A stretch of DNA of 64,000 nt from Phorcysia thermohydrogeniphila (GCF_004339575.1 NZ_SMFV01000001.1:111119-175118), one strand, 5' to 3'; numbered from the stretch's first letter, positions 8,740-21,740 are shown. Program-made: numbers and translations. Notes: generated by a model from the sequence alone, not told the origin.

Positions 8740-10814
8740 AAAAGTACGCTCTTCCTATCCTGCGGAGTTACTCGGCAGTTCTCTTTAACTCAAGCACTAA
8801 GGGTGGAGCTCTCCTGCTCCTCCTTACCTTTTTAAACCCCAACCTTGGAATCGGCGGTTTTACGGCCGTAGTTTCTGCCTACGCCTTTGCAAAACTTGTT
8901 GGCTTTAAGGATGAGTTCCTGAGGCTTGACTACTACATTTACAACCCTCTCCTTGTTGGCCTCTCCTTGGGTTACCTATTTAAAGTAAACCTTTTGAGCC
9001 TCTTTTTCTTCTCAATAGCCGGCGTTCTTACGTTTCTCCTTACGTATACCCTCTCTTCTCTCTTTTCCTACTACTTAAAACTTCCCGTTTTAAGCGTTCC
9101 TTTTGTTGTAGCGAGCTCTCTCCTATATTTGGCCTCTTCTAAGTTTTCTAACCTCTTTGTAGGTAGCCTCTATCCCCACTCTTTTTTCTTTCCTCTTGAG
9201 CTCCCCGGTATCTTAGCGGGTTACTTAAAGTCCTTAGGAGCTATTTTCTTTATGCCGAACGTTTTTGCTGGAGCTGTTATTTTCCTCCTGCTCCTTTTCA
9301 TCTCGCGGATTCTTACCTTTCTTTCAGTTCTCGGGTATCTATGCGGTATTTTCACAAAAGCTCTCTTTGTAGGTTCTTTCTACTCTGCAGTCTCTGATAC
9401 CTCCTCTTTCAACTACATCCTAACCTCAATGGCAGTTGGTGGAGTTTTCCTTATTCCGTCAATCAGGAGCTACAAGTTCGCTATTCTTTCAGCAGTTCTG
9501 TCTGTTCCAGTTGTTGAGGGTGCAAAGGTTTTCTGGGAAAGCTATGGACTTCCGGTCTTTGCACTGCCCTTCAACGTTACTACACACCTGCTCCTTTACG
9601 TTCTCCTCTCTGTGAGCTACTTTTACGTTACGAAAATCTACAAAGGGACTCCTGAAAGGACTCTTGACTACTACCTGACCGTTTCAAAGAGGTTCCCGTT
9701 TACAGGAAGAGAGGTAGCTCTCCCTTTTTCTGGAGAGTGGACTGTTTGGCAATCCTTTGATGGTGAGTGGACCCACAAGGGTTCTTGGAAGTACGCCGTT
9801 GACTTTGTTATAACGGATGAGGAGGGGAAAACCTATAAAAATCAAGGTATCTACCTTACCGATTACTACGCTTTTGGAAAACCCGTTCTCTCTCCAGTAG
9901 AGGGACAGGTGGTTGCTGTGGTTAACTCGCTTCCTGATAACCCTCCCGGTCAGGCAGATAAAGAGAATAACTGGGGTAATTACGTTGTCATTTACGATAA
10001 AAGAGGTTTTTACGTTCTCCTTGCTCACTTTAAGCAAAACTCTATAAAGGTGAAGGTGGGGGATTACGTTGTAAAGGGAGCTCTTCTTGGACTCTGCGGT
10101 AACTCCGGTTACTCTCCTCAACCTCACATTCACATTCACGTTCAAGCTTTACCAGAGCCGGGTTCTCCGACGCTTCCTTTTAGTTTCTCCTCTTACATTT
10201 CTAACGGAGTCTTTAAGGATACCGGTGTTCCGAAAGTGGGAGAGAAATTAGAGCCTGTATTCCCTGATAAAGGTCTTAGGAACAGACTAAACCTTCTTAT
10301 AGACCAGCGTATGGAGTTTGTAGTAAGAGAAAACAGCGAAAGAAAGGAGTTTTCCGTTACCGTGAAAATGGCTCCAGACGGTACTTTTTACTTAACAGAC
10401 GGAGCTTCTAAACTTTACTTTGGAATAAAGAACTCAACCTTTTACTTCTACCACTTTGAGGGAAACTTGAACTCTCCACTTAAATACTTCTTCTTTGCTG
10501 CTCCTAAGATTCCTTTGATTTCTGGAAAAATAATGAGGTGGGAGGATTACCTGCCTCTTATGACACTTTCGTCAGAGCTTAGGAGGGAGCTCTACCTCTT
10601 TCTCTCATCTTTTAAACACAGCCTCTTTGAAGTTAAAGTGGAAAGCCGTTTTTCTTCCGAAAACAAGGTAGAGTCTGATATATTTCTGCCTGAAGGTAGG
10701 CTCTCTGCTGCCTTGGAGATTTCAGAAGATTTTGGTTTTGAAAAGGTTACTTTTGGGGAAAACGTAACGATTGAGAGGAGGAGAGGTGATGAGGAAACTG
10801 CTTTTAGCGTGTAG
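8730..10814 (+). CDS. Urea transporter family domain fused to M23 peptidase
   Basis: 694 residues. The first about 300 form roughly ten membrane helices with the urea-transporter signature YNPLLVGLSLGYLF. A periplasmic M23 (LytM-like) domain follows (about 330-490), with HKGSWKYAVDF, GNYVVIYD, LLAHFKQNSI, the G-D-V-K turn and HIHIHVQ. The upstream zinc-ligand segment is atypical and HIHIHV is the clearest motif. The last 200 residues are beta-rich and unassigned. The fusion couples small-molecule transport to cell-wall binding or cleavage. It overlaps its neighbours on both sides. Confidence 0.82.
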   Translation: MGVKKYALPILRSYSAVLFNSSTKGGALLLLLTFLNPNLGIGGFTAVVSAYAFAKLVGFKDEFLRLDYYIYNPLLVGLSLGYLFKVNLLSLFFFSIAGVLTFLLTYTLSSLFSYYLKLPVLSVPFVVASSLLYLASSKFSNLFVGSLYPHSFFFPLELPGILAGYLKSLGAIFFMPNVFAGAVIFLLLLFISRILTFLSVLGYLCGIFTKALFVGSFYSAVSDTSSFNYILTSMAVGGVFLIPSIRSYKFAILSAVLSVPVVEGAKVFWESYGLPVFALPFNVTTHLLLYVLLSVSYFYVTKIYKGTPERTLDYYLTVSKRFPFTGREVALPFSGEWTVWQSFDGEWTHKGSWKYAVDFVITDEEGKTYKNQGIYLTDYYAFGKPVLSPVEGQVVAVVNSLPDNPPGQADKENNWGNYVVIYDKRGFYVLLAHFKQNSIKVKVGDYVVKGALLGLCGNSGYSPQPHIHIHVQALPEPGSPTLPFSFSSYISNGVFKDTGVPKVGEKLEPVFPDKGLRNRLNLLIDQRMEFVVRENSERKEFSVTVKMAPDGTFYLTDGASKLYFGIKNSTFYFYHFEGNLNSPLKYFFFAAPKIPLISGKIMRWEDYLPLMTLSSELRRELYLFLSSFKHSLFEVKVESRFSSENKVESDIFLPEGRLSAALEISEDFGFEKVTFGENVTIERRRGDEETAFSV

Positions 10815-11679
10815 TGCCTTTTTGCTGGGCCTTTCTGAGGCAAATGCTCAGGAGGTAAAACTTACAGGTTATGAGGCCTTTTACGGAACTTACATCAACT
10901 ACAGCGGCTCTGACGTTAAGGACAAGGGGGAATCTGCCACCGGCTACTTGGCCCTTACAATGGGGCAGGATACCCTTCAGCTTGGGATTTCGCTTACCCG
11001 AATTAGCTATAAGAACGACCAGCCTGACTTAGACCAGCAGGACTTTACAGTCGCCTACACAAATACAAACGGTTTCCTTAGGAATCACACTTTTACCTTC
11101 GGTCTTCATTACATAAACAGCGACGATGACCTTACGGATGGCGGTTTTACACTCTTCTTTGACGGAACTTACTCAAGTTACCAAAAGACCTACCCTTACC
11201 TCTTTAACTGGAGCGGTGGAATTGGGTTCTACTACACGAGCTACAGTAACACTGTGGATTTTAACGTCTTTCAGGTTACTCCCCACGCTACTTTCAGGCT
11301 TTTTTCGGACTATAAGAGGGGAGCTCTCTATACCGATGTGACCGGTTACGGCATCTACGTTGAGAACAAGAGTAAAGTAGGTCTTGGGGATAGTAACTAC
11401 TACTCCTTGGATGTTGCCCTCAGGTATTACTACGGAGGGCTTGACGTTAAGTTCGGTGGCTGGGCAGGAGAGCAGGTCTTTGCCGTCAAGAACAGCGGTT
11501 TTGTGGTCTATAACCTTAAAGAAAAGTATAAGGGTGGAGTTTACGGAGAGCTTGGCTATACTTTCAGAAACGGCTTAAGAGTTTCTTTGAACCTTAGCAT
11601 CAATAGGTACAAAGAGGTAGATACTGGAGAATCTGTTACTCAGACTGTAGGAACTCTTTCTGTTGGTTATAGATTTTAG
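10789..11679 (+). CDS. Probable outer-membrane beta-barrel protein
   Basis: 296 residues from ATG10789 (GGAGAGG upstream). A signal peptide ends at ANAQ. The mature part alternates polar and hydrophobic residues with many Tyr, Gly, Ser and Asn, and ends in LSVGYRF, a C-terminal aromatic as in BAM-assembled porins. It is shorter than classic 16-strand porins. It overlaps the transporter/peptidase gene by 26 bases and probably gives the outer-membrane route for the same system (inference). Confidence 0.75.
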   Translation: MRKLLLACSAFLLGLSEANAQEVKLTGYEAFYGTYINYSGSDVKDKGESATGYLALTMGQDTLQLGISLTRISYKNDQPDLDQQDFTVAYTNTNGFLRNHTFTFGLHYINSDDDLTDGGFTLFFDGTYSSYQKTYPYLFNWSGGIGFYYTSYSNTVDFNVFQVTPHATFRLFSDYKRGALYTDVTGYGIYVENKSKVGLGDSNYYSLDVALRYYYGGLDVKFGGWAGEQVFAVKNSGFVVYNLKEKYKGGVYGELGYTFRNGLRVSLNLSINRYKEVDTGESVTQTVGTLSVGYRF

Positions 11680-11684
11680 TCTTT

Positions 11685-11698
11685 GGGGCGTATGCCCC
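11685..11698 (+). terminator. Short GC hairpin between the barrel and TPR genes
   Basis: GGGGC, loop GTAT, GCCCC. Only a weak T-rich tract follows, so it may be an attenuator or an mRNA-stabilising hairpin rather than a full terminator. Confidence 0.4.
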
Positions 11699-11720
11699 GC
11701 TTTAAAGAGAGGTAAGGGAA

Positions 11721-14275
<2,555 letters not shown>

Positions 14276-15111
14276 TGAGAATTCTCACAATTGTGCTTAA
14301 CGTCTCTTTGGTTTCCTCGCCTATTAACTTTTGGAGGAGCGTCTTTTTGGGCTTTACTTCGTAAACTTTGGCATCTGGGGCTTTTGCAAGCTCCTTAGCG
14401 ATTTCTATAGCTCTTTCAAAGTTACCGAGCTCGTCAACAAGTCCTATTTCTTTCGCCTTTCTGCCCGTGAACACCCTTCCGTCGGCGATTTCCTTGACTT
14501 TCTCTATTGGCAGTTTTCTACCCTTTGCGACCGCTTCAACAAACTGCATGTAGGAGTCGTTGATGAGTTCCTGAAGAACTTTAAGGTCTTCCTTTTTAGG
14601 TTCTTTGAAAGGATTGAGGAGGTCTTTAAACTTTCCGCTCTTTACTGTTACTACCTTTATTCCCCACTTGTCTGCCAGCTCTTTGACGTTATACGTCTGC
14701 AGTATAACGCCGATACTGCCAGTAATAGTTCCGGGGTTGGCAACTATTTTCGTTGCTGGGACGGATATGTAGAGTCCTCCTGAGGCAGCAACGCTTCCCA
14801 TTGAGACGACTACAGGTTTTTTCTTAGTAATCTCCTCTACCTTGTCGTGGATTTCTTGACAGGCGCCGACAACTCCGCCGGGGGAGTTAACGCGTAAAAC
14901 TATTGCTTTAACGCTTTTGTTCTTTTCAAGCTGGTTGAGAAGTTTTATGTAGCGCTCAGAGGAGCTAATTACTCCCTCAACCCTGACAACTCCTATTTTG
15001 TTGCCCGTTATTGAGGTTTCGGGTAGGAAAAGGACCTTTGTGATGGTAAAGACGATAAGGGCAAAGAAGATTACTCCGAGCGTCATAAAGAAAGCTCTTA
15101 TTTTTCCCATC

Positions 15112-15924
15112 TTACTCTCCGTTTACTTTGAAGTGTTCTTTTACAAATTTATATCTCAATTCTGGCGGGATTTTTGAAAGGAGCTCCCTGTTTTCCTTGT
15201 TCCCTTCAGGTAGAGGGAATCCTAAAAGCTTAGAGAGGTCTTCCATTTTCCTTAGCCTCTCCGCTTTTGCAACTATTGAGGCTGCTGCAACTACAGGGTC
15301 TGATTCTGCTTTGGGAACCACTTTAAATTCTACGTTGGGAAAGTTTTCTTTGAGGATGTTTTCTATTCTCTCACTGAACTTATCAACTATAACCCTTTTT
15401 ACCTTGTATTTTTCTAGTAATTTTCCAATAACCTCTTTATAGATGTCCTCTAACATCCTGTTAACGTTGCCGTATTTTTTGTAAAGCCTGTTGTAGTTTT
15501 CAGGCATTAAAACCTTTACGTATCCGTGGCAGTGCTTTTTTATCTCCTCTGCCATTTCCTTTAACTTCTTGTTTGGTAGTTTTTTTGAGTCCTTTACGTC
15601 AAGGGAGAGGAGTTTCTTTATGCAGTCTTCGTTTGCGTATATGCAGCTAACCACTAAGGGGCCTACAAACTCCCCCTTACCGGCCTCATCGCACCCTATC
15701 CTTGGTGAAAGGTCTATTTCTTTAAAGAGGAGCTCTAAAAACCTCTTTTTTAATTTTTCCCCATCTTTGCCGCCAAAAACAACGCTTCCTGATTCGTAGA
15801 TTGTGACTATTCCGTCGTCAAGCCTTAGGCGGTATAGCGCGTAGGCTGGTGGCTCCTCGTGGATGGCTCCTTCTGAAAGGAGTTCGTTAACTACCTTTTC
15901 TATTTTCTTTCTTTCCAGCTTCAA
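15112..15924 (-). CDS. rnhC: Ribonuclease HIII
   Basis: 270 residues. An N-terminal TBP-like substrate-binding domain is followed by an RNase HII/HIII core with RIGCDEAGKGEFVGPLVV. The DEAGKGE form is diagnostic of HIII rather than HII. DSKKL and the PKAESDPVVAAASIVAKAE motif complete the active site. It removes RNA from RNA-DNA hybrids. Confidence 0.95.
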   Translation of the reverse strand: MKLERKKIEKVVNELLSEGAIHEEPPAYALYRLRLDDGIVTIYESGSVVFGGKDGEKLKKRFLELLFKEIDLSPRIGCDEAGKGEFVGPLVVSCIYANEDCIKKLLSLDVKDSKKLPNKKLKEMAEEIKKHCHGYVKVLMPENYNRLYKKYGNVNRMLEDIYKEVIGKLLEKYKVKRVIVDKFSERIENILKENFPNVEFKVVPKAESDPVVAAASIVAKAERLRKMEDLSKLLGFPLPEGNKENRELLSKIPPELRYKFVKEHFKVNGE

Positions 15925-15929
15925 CTTTG

Positions 15930-18900
15930 CTACCTCATGTTTAGTTCAATGCCTATACCGAACTCTACTCCGTAGTAGCTGTTGTACTTTGTTTCAAGGT
16001 AGTGGCGGTCCGTTAAAAAGTACTGTAGACTTCCTCCGTACTCCGGTTTCTGTCCGGTCGTTTCGTAGCCGATTAGTTTAAACCTTTGGCCAAGTTTTTT
16101 TACGATGGATACTTTCGCAACAGTTTCCCCGTACTTCGTTATGTAAGGTTCAATGGAAAAGCTCTCAAGTCCTAGGGTACGCTTAAACTGTTTTTCTAAG
16201 GGTTTTAGGAATGAGGCTGTTGCGTAGTAGGCAATCTGGACTGCAGGGAAGAGTTCCGAAGATTCTTCTATCTGCTCCGGAGTTGCTCCTGTCATTATGA
16301 GGTTAAGTATCTGTTCTCTCGTAAGGGGCGGGTCTGAGGTTAGGAAGAGCTTAGGCTCTTTAAAGCTACCCTTTATATTCATGTAGATGTAGTAGCCTGA
16401 GATGTAGGTACTTGCCAGTATATCAACAGAGCCTTTTTCTTCAGCTAAGTTGTCTATTATCCCAGTTCCGTATAGAACCTTGAACTTCTTTCCCATGTAG
16501 TCTATGGATCCCTCTATACTCGTAAAGCTTCCGCTTATAACCGGTTTCTTATTGACCGTTTCTACCTTTAGCCTTGGGAGTATTTTCATCTGGAATACTG
16601 GAGATTTTAATGTAACAGGGTCTGCAAAGTTTAAGCTAATGGAGAGTTTGATGGGAAGCTCAGGAGAATTCTTACCCTTGCCTTTTTTACTCTTTTCCCC
16701 AAAGAGCACTTTTGTTTTTAGCAGGTTGAACTTTCCAGAAAAGTTTTTACCCCTTAGCGTTCCGTTGCCAGAAATTACGCTTTTCCACAGAGAGAGCTCC
16801 CCTATAGGCACTTCGGAAACAGAAACGATGAGCTCCTCCTGAGTTCCGCTAATGACTATGCTTCCGTCACCAACAGAAATCTCTGCAGAGATTTCTTTAA
16901 GCTTTCCGTCTTCTAATTTCCCGTTTAGATTGACGAGGTTGAGTTTCTCAAGGATATAGTCAACTTTCCCTTCTACTCTGCTGGCAGAGATGGAGAGCGA
17001 GTAGTGGAGCTCCTTGTCGTACTTGAAGTTCCCTTGCAGTAGGAGGTTCCCTTTTACGTACTTTATTCCTTTCCTTATGTCTTTCAGGTAAAGGAGGCCT
17101 TTTATTCCGGTCTCTGCGTTCAGTTTTCCGCTAACTTTTCCTTCTTCCAGTTTTATCTCCTCAAGCTCAACCCAGCCGTCAGTGTAGGAGAGCCTGCACC
17201 CTGAGATTTCTGGTTTTCCCCCCTTTAGCGTTATGTATATACCAGAGATGGAAAAGAGCTTGTAAAACTCCTTTGGCTTTATTTCAAATGCGGGTACTGT
17301 TATTTGGCCGTCTAAGCTACTTAAGCTCAGGTTGATAAAGGATGTCTTTACTAAGACTCTCCCGGCTGGAGTCTTAAACTCTATACCTCTTAGTATACCG
17401 GTCAGGTGAAACTTGTTCCTATAGGCAAGGAGCCTTAAAGTGCTGTTTTCTCTTTCAAGAGCAAGATAGCCGGTACCGGATGGTTCTTCTAATATTCCTT
17501 GAGCCTTGAAGGTAAGTGGTTCTGAAAGATAGGGATGGTTTACCTTTACGTTTCCGCTTATTTGGGCGGTTATGGAGTTTAGAGTGCCAGATATAGAAGT
17601 TGTAATACTTCCCTCGGCTACTAAATCTTTCTTAGCGAACTTACCCTTTACCTTTATCTCGCCCTCTACTGTTTGATTTCCGAGGTCGGTTCTAACTGTA
17701 CCGGATATTAGGCTTTCGGGAATCTTAGGATATTTGACTCCGTTAAATGATACGTTCAGTATTTTGTTCTTTAGTAGGAGTGAAAACTCTCCCTCTGTAA
17801 ACTCGCTTCCTTGCAAGTTAACTCTCCTGTTCTTGCCGGCAAGTAACACCCAGAGGTTTCCATCTATGTAGTTGATGTAGCCACTGACGTCTTTGGCACT
17901 TCCAGAGAGATTCGCTAAGTTATACCTTCCGGAGGCGTTTTCTATTTTTACCTTTACATCTATGTTCTCCTTTAGGTCTTTAACGTTTTTAGAGTCAAGA
18001 GAAAAGCTTCCTGTTGCGATGCCTGAGAGCTCTAAGGGCAGGTTAATTTTGAAACTTTTTAGTACCGCTATCGGCATAGAAAGGGGGATTTCCTTGGCCT
18101 GTAGGGCTATGTGGAGCTCCATAGGCTCTTTAAGGTGAAGGCTGAGCTCTTCTAAGGTAATGTCTTCTTCTTTAGCCTTTCCCTGCACTTTCAGGTGGAA
18201 GTTAGAGAGAGCGATGTTTCCGTCTACCTTTCCTATGTAGACGCCTCTAAATCCGAAGTCAGGAACGCTAAAGGAGAAGTGTCCTTCCGGATTTTTTAGG
18301 CTTCCCTGCATTTTTCCTGTGAAGGATGCTTTACCTTCAAGACCTATTTTCCGAAGGAAATCAAATTCAGAGATTGGTAAGGAGTTGCCGCTAAAAGAAG
18401 CGTTGATTGCGAGCTCTGCAAGGTTTATAGTCCCTTCAGAGTTGACTTTATCTAAGTGGAGCGTGTAGTGGACAGTTTTTCTGTTTCCTTTGAGGTCTAC
18501 GGAGCCTTTATCTTTAAAGCCCCTAAAGAAGAAATTTTCTATTTTGAGCTTTGCAGAGTAGTTTAAGTCCTCCTTTCCTGTGAGGGAGAAATCGCCCTTT
18601 CCTGTGAGAGTTACTTCTGGAATCCACCTTCCATACTTTTCCTTTACTTTGCTGATGGGGTAGAGACTGTCTATGTTAAATCTTTTAAGGTGGAAGCTCC
18701 CGGAGGTGTTGCTTTTAGAGCGCAGGAGGGTAAGTGATAGAGTGGTAGAATCAACTTGGAGCTCTAAGGCATCACAGGTGAGTTTTCCTCTTGAAGAAAC
18801 ATCGCTGAAGGGAGCAAGGGGAGTTTTTAACTCTTTTGCCCTTAGCTGCCACGAGAGGCTAGGGGAAGAGTAAGTGCCGTCTATAACGTAGTTTCCGCTA

Positions 18901-19856
18901 ATTTCCTTAGCTACTACCTTTGCGATACTTATCCTATTTCCTGAAATGTTTCCCTTAATGGAGAGCTCTTTTAGGTTCAACCTTCCGTAGAAGGAGCTCT
19001 TTGCTTCCTGATAGGAAATAAGACCATTCAGTATTTCTATTTCTCTCCCTATTTTTCCTGAGATGGAGTAGTTTACAGGAGTTTCTGGAAGGGAAACTTT
19101 CCCCTCTAAAGAGAATGTGTTTCCGAGCTTTCTAAGGTTTATAGAAGTTTTAATGTTTTTAAACTCTATGGTTCCTTTAAGTTCAGCGTTTTCTAAGTCC
19201 TTTGTGAGAGAGACTCTTCCCGAGTAGGTAAGGTTATTAACTTTTAACGTGAAGTTTGGCAGTGTTATGCGGTTGCCTTCTACGGTTCCAATAGTTTCCG
19301 GTACTGTGAACTTTACGTTGCCTGACTCTCCTTTGATACCTTTAAGGAGAGCTCTCCTTTCGTCTATCTCAAGGCCTTTAAGGTGAAGGGTTGTTTTTCC
19401 TGACTTATAAAGGAGTTCTCCCAGCTTTAGTCTCTCTACGTAAAAGGGAAGCTTTACGGCCACTATCGGGAGGAATTCTCGCTCTTTCTTTACGGCTTTT
19501 TCTATCTGGAGTTTAGTTACGCTAATTTCTGAAAAGTGAGGGTGCAGTTTTTTTATACTCTCCCAGAGCCTTAGGGAGGTCTTTGCGTGGCTTACACTGA
19601 GCTTAAAAGTAGGCCTTGAGATGAAAAGCTTTTCTACCTTTAGAGTTACCTCACCTTTGCTAAATGAGATGGAAATTCCAGAGTATTCAACGCCCGTTAT
19701 TTTCTTTTCCTGAAAGTAAAATACAGCTAAGTCCCTTACTACCAGTACTGAGAAGTAAACTAACAGGCTTAGTAGGATAAGTTTTAGAAGTCGGTGAAGC
19801 CTTCCCTTACGGAGAGACCTTAGTAGCTCTTTGAGGAGCTCCCTGTCAATCTTCAC
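15930..19856 (-). CDS. tamB: TamB-like inner-membrane/translocation protein (DUF490)
   Basis: 1308 residues. One N-terminal membrane anchor (LILLSLLVYFSVLVVRDL) is followed by a very long repetitive beta-strand region (the beta-taco groove of the AsmA/TamB superfamily) and a C-terminal DUF490 domain with LFLTSDPPLTREQILNLIMTG and SIEPYITKYGE. TamB works with an Omp85 partner or as a lipid-transfer bridge between the membranes. The lapB reading frame runs 11 bases into it. Confidence 0.92.
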   Translation of the reverse strand: MKIDRELLKELLRSLRKGRLHRLLKLILLSLLVYFSVLVVRDLAVFYFQEKKITGVEYSGISISFSKGEVTLKVEKLFISRPTFKLSVSHAKTSLRLWESIKKLHPHFSEISVTKLQIEKAVKKEREFLPIVAVKLPFYVERLKLGELLYKSGKTTLHLKGLEIDERRALLKGIKGESGNVKFTVPETIGTVEGNRITLPNFTLKVNNLTYSGRVSLTKDLENAELKGTIEFKNIKTSINLRKLGNTFSLEGKVSLPETPVNYSISGKIGREIEILNGLISYQEAKSSFYGRLNLKELSIKGNISGNRISIAKVVAKEISGNYVIDGTYSSPSLSWQLRAKELKTPLAPFSDVSSRGKLTCDALELQVDSTTLSLTLLRSKSNTSGSFHLKRFNIDSLYPISKVKEKYGRWIPEVTLTGKGDFSLTGKEDLNYSAKLKIENFFFRGFKDKGSVDLKGNRKTVHYTLHLDKVNSEGTINLAELAINASFSGNSLPISEFDFLRKIGLEGKASFTGKMQGSLKNPEGHFSFSVPDFGFRGVYIGKVDGNIALSNFHLKVQGKAKEEDITLEELSLHLKEPMELHIALQAKEIPLSMPIAVLKSFKINLPLELSGIATGSFSLDSKNVKDLKENIDVKVKIENASGRYNLANLSGSAKDVSGYINYIDGNLWVLLAGKNRRVNLQGSEFTEGEFSLLLKNKILNVSFNGVKYPKIPESLISGTVRTDLGNQTVEGEIKVKGKFAKKDLVAEGSITTSISGTLNSITAQISGNVKVNHPYLSEPLTFKAQGILEEPSGTGYLALERENSTLRLLAYRNKFHLTGILRGIEFKTPAGRVLVKTSFINLSLSSLDGQITVPAFEIKPKEFYKLFSISGIYITLKGGKPEISGCRLSYTDGWVELEEIKLEEGKVSGKLNAETGIKGLLYLKDIRKGIKYVKGNLLLQGNFKYDKELHYSLSISASRVEGKVDYILEKLNLVNLNGKLEDGKLKEISAEISVGDGSIVISGTQEELIVSVSEVPIGELSLWKSVISGNGTLRGKNFSGKFNLLKTKVLFGEKSKKGKGKNSPELPIKLSISLNFADPVTLKSPVFQMKILPRLKVETVNKKPVISGSFTSIEGSIDYMGKKFKVLYGTGIIDNLAEEKGSVDILASTYISGYYIYMNIKGSFKEPKLFLTSDPPLTREQILNLIMTGATPEQIEESSELFPAVQIAYYATASFLKPLEKQFKRTLGLESFSIEPYITKYGETVAKVSIVKKLGQRFKLIGYETTGQKPEYGGSLQYFLTDRHYLETKYNSYYGVEFGIGIELNMR

Positions 19857-20901
19857 TGCCTATCTCCAGTGTTTCCCACTGTCTACAACGTGGGCAAATC
19901 CAGTCAAAGGTGTTTGTTTCGTATCCACAGTTTCTGCATTTAAACTCTTTCTTTCTATCTTTAAGGTCAAGTAGGAACTTCTCTATCTCCTCTACGACCT
20001 GTTTTCTCTTCCCGCTTTCCCACAGGAGGCGAAGGTAGAGCTCTTTGACTCTTGCATCGTTTGGGAATTCCTCGTTTAGCTTTTCAAGTATTCCAAGGGC
20101 TTCTTCTTTCCTGTTCTCCTTAATGAGCTTCTCAGCAAGGAGTTTTCCCGTAATAGCCAGAGTGCCTGTTTCTCTGATTATTTCGTAGAGTTTGTCTACC
20201 GATAGTCCTTCGTACTCATCAATTACTTTTAGAAACGGTGCCACGTGGCCGGGTGACAGTTTCATCCCTTGGATAGCTTTCCTGTAACCTTTCTCTTTCT
20301 CTCCAACGGCGTAGTAAAGCTTTGACATCACGTAGTAAAAGAGCGGAAGTGGAACGCGAATATCAAGCTTTCGTAAAAGACGAAAGGCTTTATCCGTTCT
20401 TCCCCTATCTATGTAGCTGTCGGCCAAGTAGAGCTTTGTGTGAACAAGCTCATCTAAAAATTCTCCTTTCAGTTCAACTGCCTTTTCAAGCAGGCTAACC
20501 GCCTCTTCAAGCCTGTTTGAGACTTTGTAAATTAAAGCGAGCTCGTAGTAAAAAAGGCCTTCTGAAGGAAAGAGGGAAATCCCTTCTTTTAGAGCTCTTT
20601 CTGCTCTGTCCAAGAAACCTGCTGCCCTGTAGGTAAGTGCAAGGTTTAGGTATAGGAGCTTCTGCTCGTTTTCTGAAAGTCTCTCTCCCTTAAGTTTTTC
20701 AAGTATTTTGAGACTCTTATAGTACTCTCCCTTCTCCTTTAAGAGGATCGCTAACGTGATGTAGGCGTTAACAGGACTATCTATGTCTATGTCTGGTAGA
20801 TGTCTTATAAGGTCCTGCCTGTTTATTGAGAGCTCTTTAAGGTAGTCTGAAAAGGAGGTATCTTTCTTCCCGCTTAAAAATTTAAAGAGCTTTTGGAGCA
20901 T
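19846..20901 (-). CDS. lapB: LapB/YciM-like TPR protein with rubredoxin-type zinc ribbon
   Basis: 351 residues from ATG20901. Eight or more TPR-like helical pairs precede a C-terminal CxxC...CxxC ribbon (KCRNCGYETNTFDWICPRC). This layout matches LapB, which controls LpxC turnover and lipopolysaccharide assembly. The usual N-terminal membrane helix is not clear here, so assignment rests on the TPR-ribbon architecture. It sits between tamB and a HIT gene. Confidence 0.8.
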   Translation of the reverse strand: MLQKLFKFLSGKKDTSFSDYLKELSINRQDLIRHLPDIDIDSPVNAYITLAILLKEKGEYYKSLKILEKLKGERLSENEQKLLYLNLALTYRAAGFLDRAERALKEGISLFPSEGLFYYELALIYKVSNRLEEAVSLLEKAVELKGEFLDELVHTKLYLADSYIDRGRTDKAFRLLRKLDIRVPLPLFYYVMSKLYYAVGEKEKGYRKAIQGMKLSPGHVAPFLKVIDEYEGLSVDKLYEIIRETGTLAITGKLLAEKLIKENRKEEALGILEKLNEEFPNDARVKELYLRLLWESGKRKQVVEEIEKFLLDLKDRKKEFKCRNCGYETNTFDWICPRCRQWETLEIGSED

Positions 20902-20903
20902 CT

Positions 20904-21395
20904 CTATTCCCAAAAAGTCTTAAGTCTATCGTAGGTTTCGTCAAGGGATTGGGGAATGACCTTTACTCCTGCAGTTACAGGCATAAAGTTTGTATCGCCC
21001 AGCCACCGTGGGACGACGTGGTAGTGTATGTGGGTATCAACGCTGCCGCCAGATACTTTTCCAAGGTTTAATCCTATATTGAACCCATCTGGGTTGTAAG
21101 CCCGTTTTATTGCCCTTATAGAGCGCTTCAAGAGTTCGTCTATTTCTGCGAGCTCTTCGGGGAGTAACGATAAAAAGTCTCCTGTGTGCCTTATTGGGCA
21201 TACCATCAAGTGTGCTGTGTTGTAGGGAAATCTGTTGAGTATGACTATGGCCTTCTTTCCCCTGTAGAGAAGTAGGTTCTCCCTGTCCCTTGAAGGGTCA
21301 TCTTCTATTGCTCTACAGATAAAGCAGCCTTTTTCCTTTCCTTTTGTTACGTTACTTACGTACGATAGCCTCCATGGAGCCCAGATGACTTCCAA
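20904..21395 (-). CDS. HIT family hydrolase
   Basis: 163 residues from TTG21395, chosen because GGAGG lies six bases upstream and the family's MxxxWAPWRxxYV start follows. A four-cysteine/histidine zinc site begins with GCFICRA, and the catalytic histidine triad is THIHYHVVPRW. It is probably a nucleotide phosphorylase/hydrolase of the AP4A phosphorylase-like branch. It is first in the minus-strand run to tamB. Confidence 0.93.
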   Translation of the reverse strand: MEVIWAPWRLSYVSNVTKGKEKGCFICRAIEDDPSRDRENLLLYRGKKAIVILNRFPYNTAHLMVCPIRHTGDFLSLLPEELAEIDELLKRSIRAIKRAYNPDGFNIGLNLGKVSGGSVDTHIHYHVVPRWLGDTNFMPVTAGVKVIPQSLDETYDRLKTFWE

Positions 21396-21740
21396 CCTTG
21401 TCCTCCGTTACGGTTTTTTCTTTAGCAGATTATATCCGAATTTTTCGCTAACCATAAAATTTTACGTAAAAGTGTGCGTCCCATCAAAAATCTTTAACTA
21501 TATGTCCTCTGTGTCGGTTGAATTTTAAATTAACCATAAAAATTTACAATTTAAGGCAAAACAAACAAAAATAAAAACACCTCCTTCCTTTTGCAAATAC
21601 CCAAAAAAGCACAAAGAATAACGAGGACTCAAAGAAGTTAACACCACCCAAATAAACTTTCCCCTGTCCTGCCTACATTGCTAATGAAACAGATAAACGC
21701 AAGGAGATAACAAGTAACATCTACTCTTTGAAAGCCTCTA
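21396..21740. promoter_or_regulatory. AT-rich intergenic region with HIT-operon promoter and two ACCATAAAAWTTTAC motifs
   Basis: 345 bases without a gene. On the minus strand TATAAT (21434-21429) is a good -10 for the HIT-lapB-tamB run. The 15-base word ACCATAAAATTTTAC at 21451-21465 lies over its -35 position, and a sister copy, ACCATAAAAATTTAC, lies at 21533-21547. The same two variants recur near 37.6-37.8 kb. The rest is A-rich on the plus strand with no recognised RNA. Confidence 0.6.
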
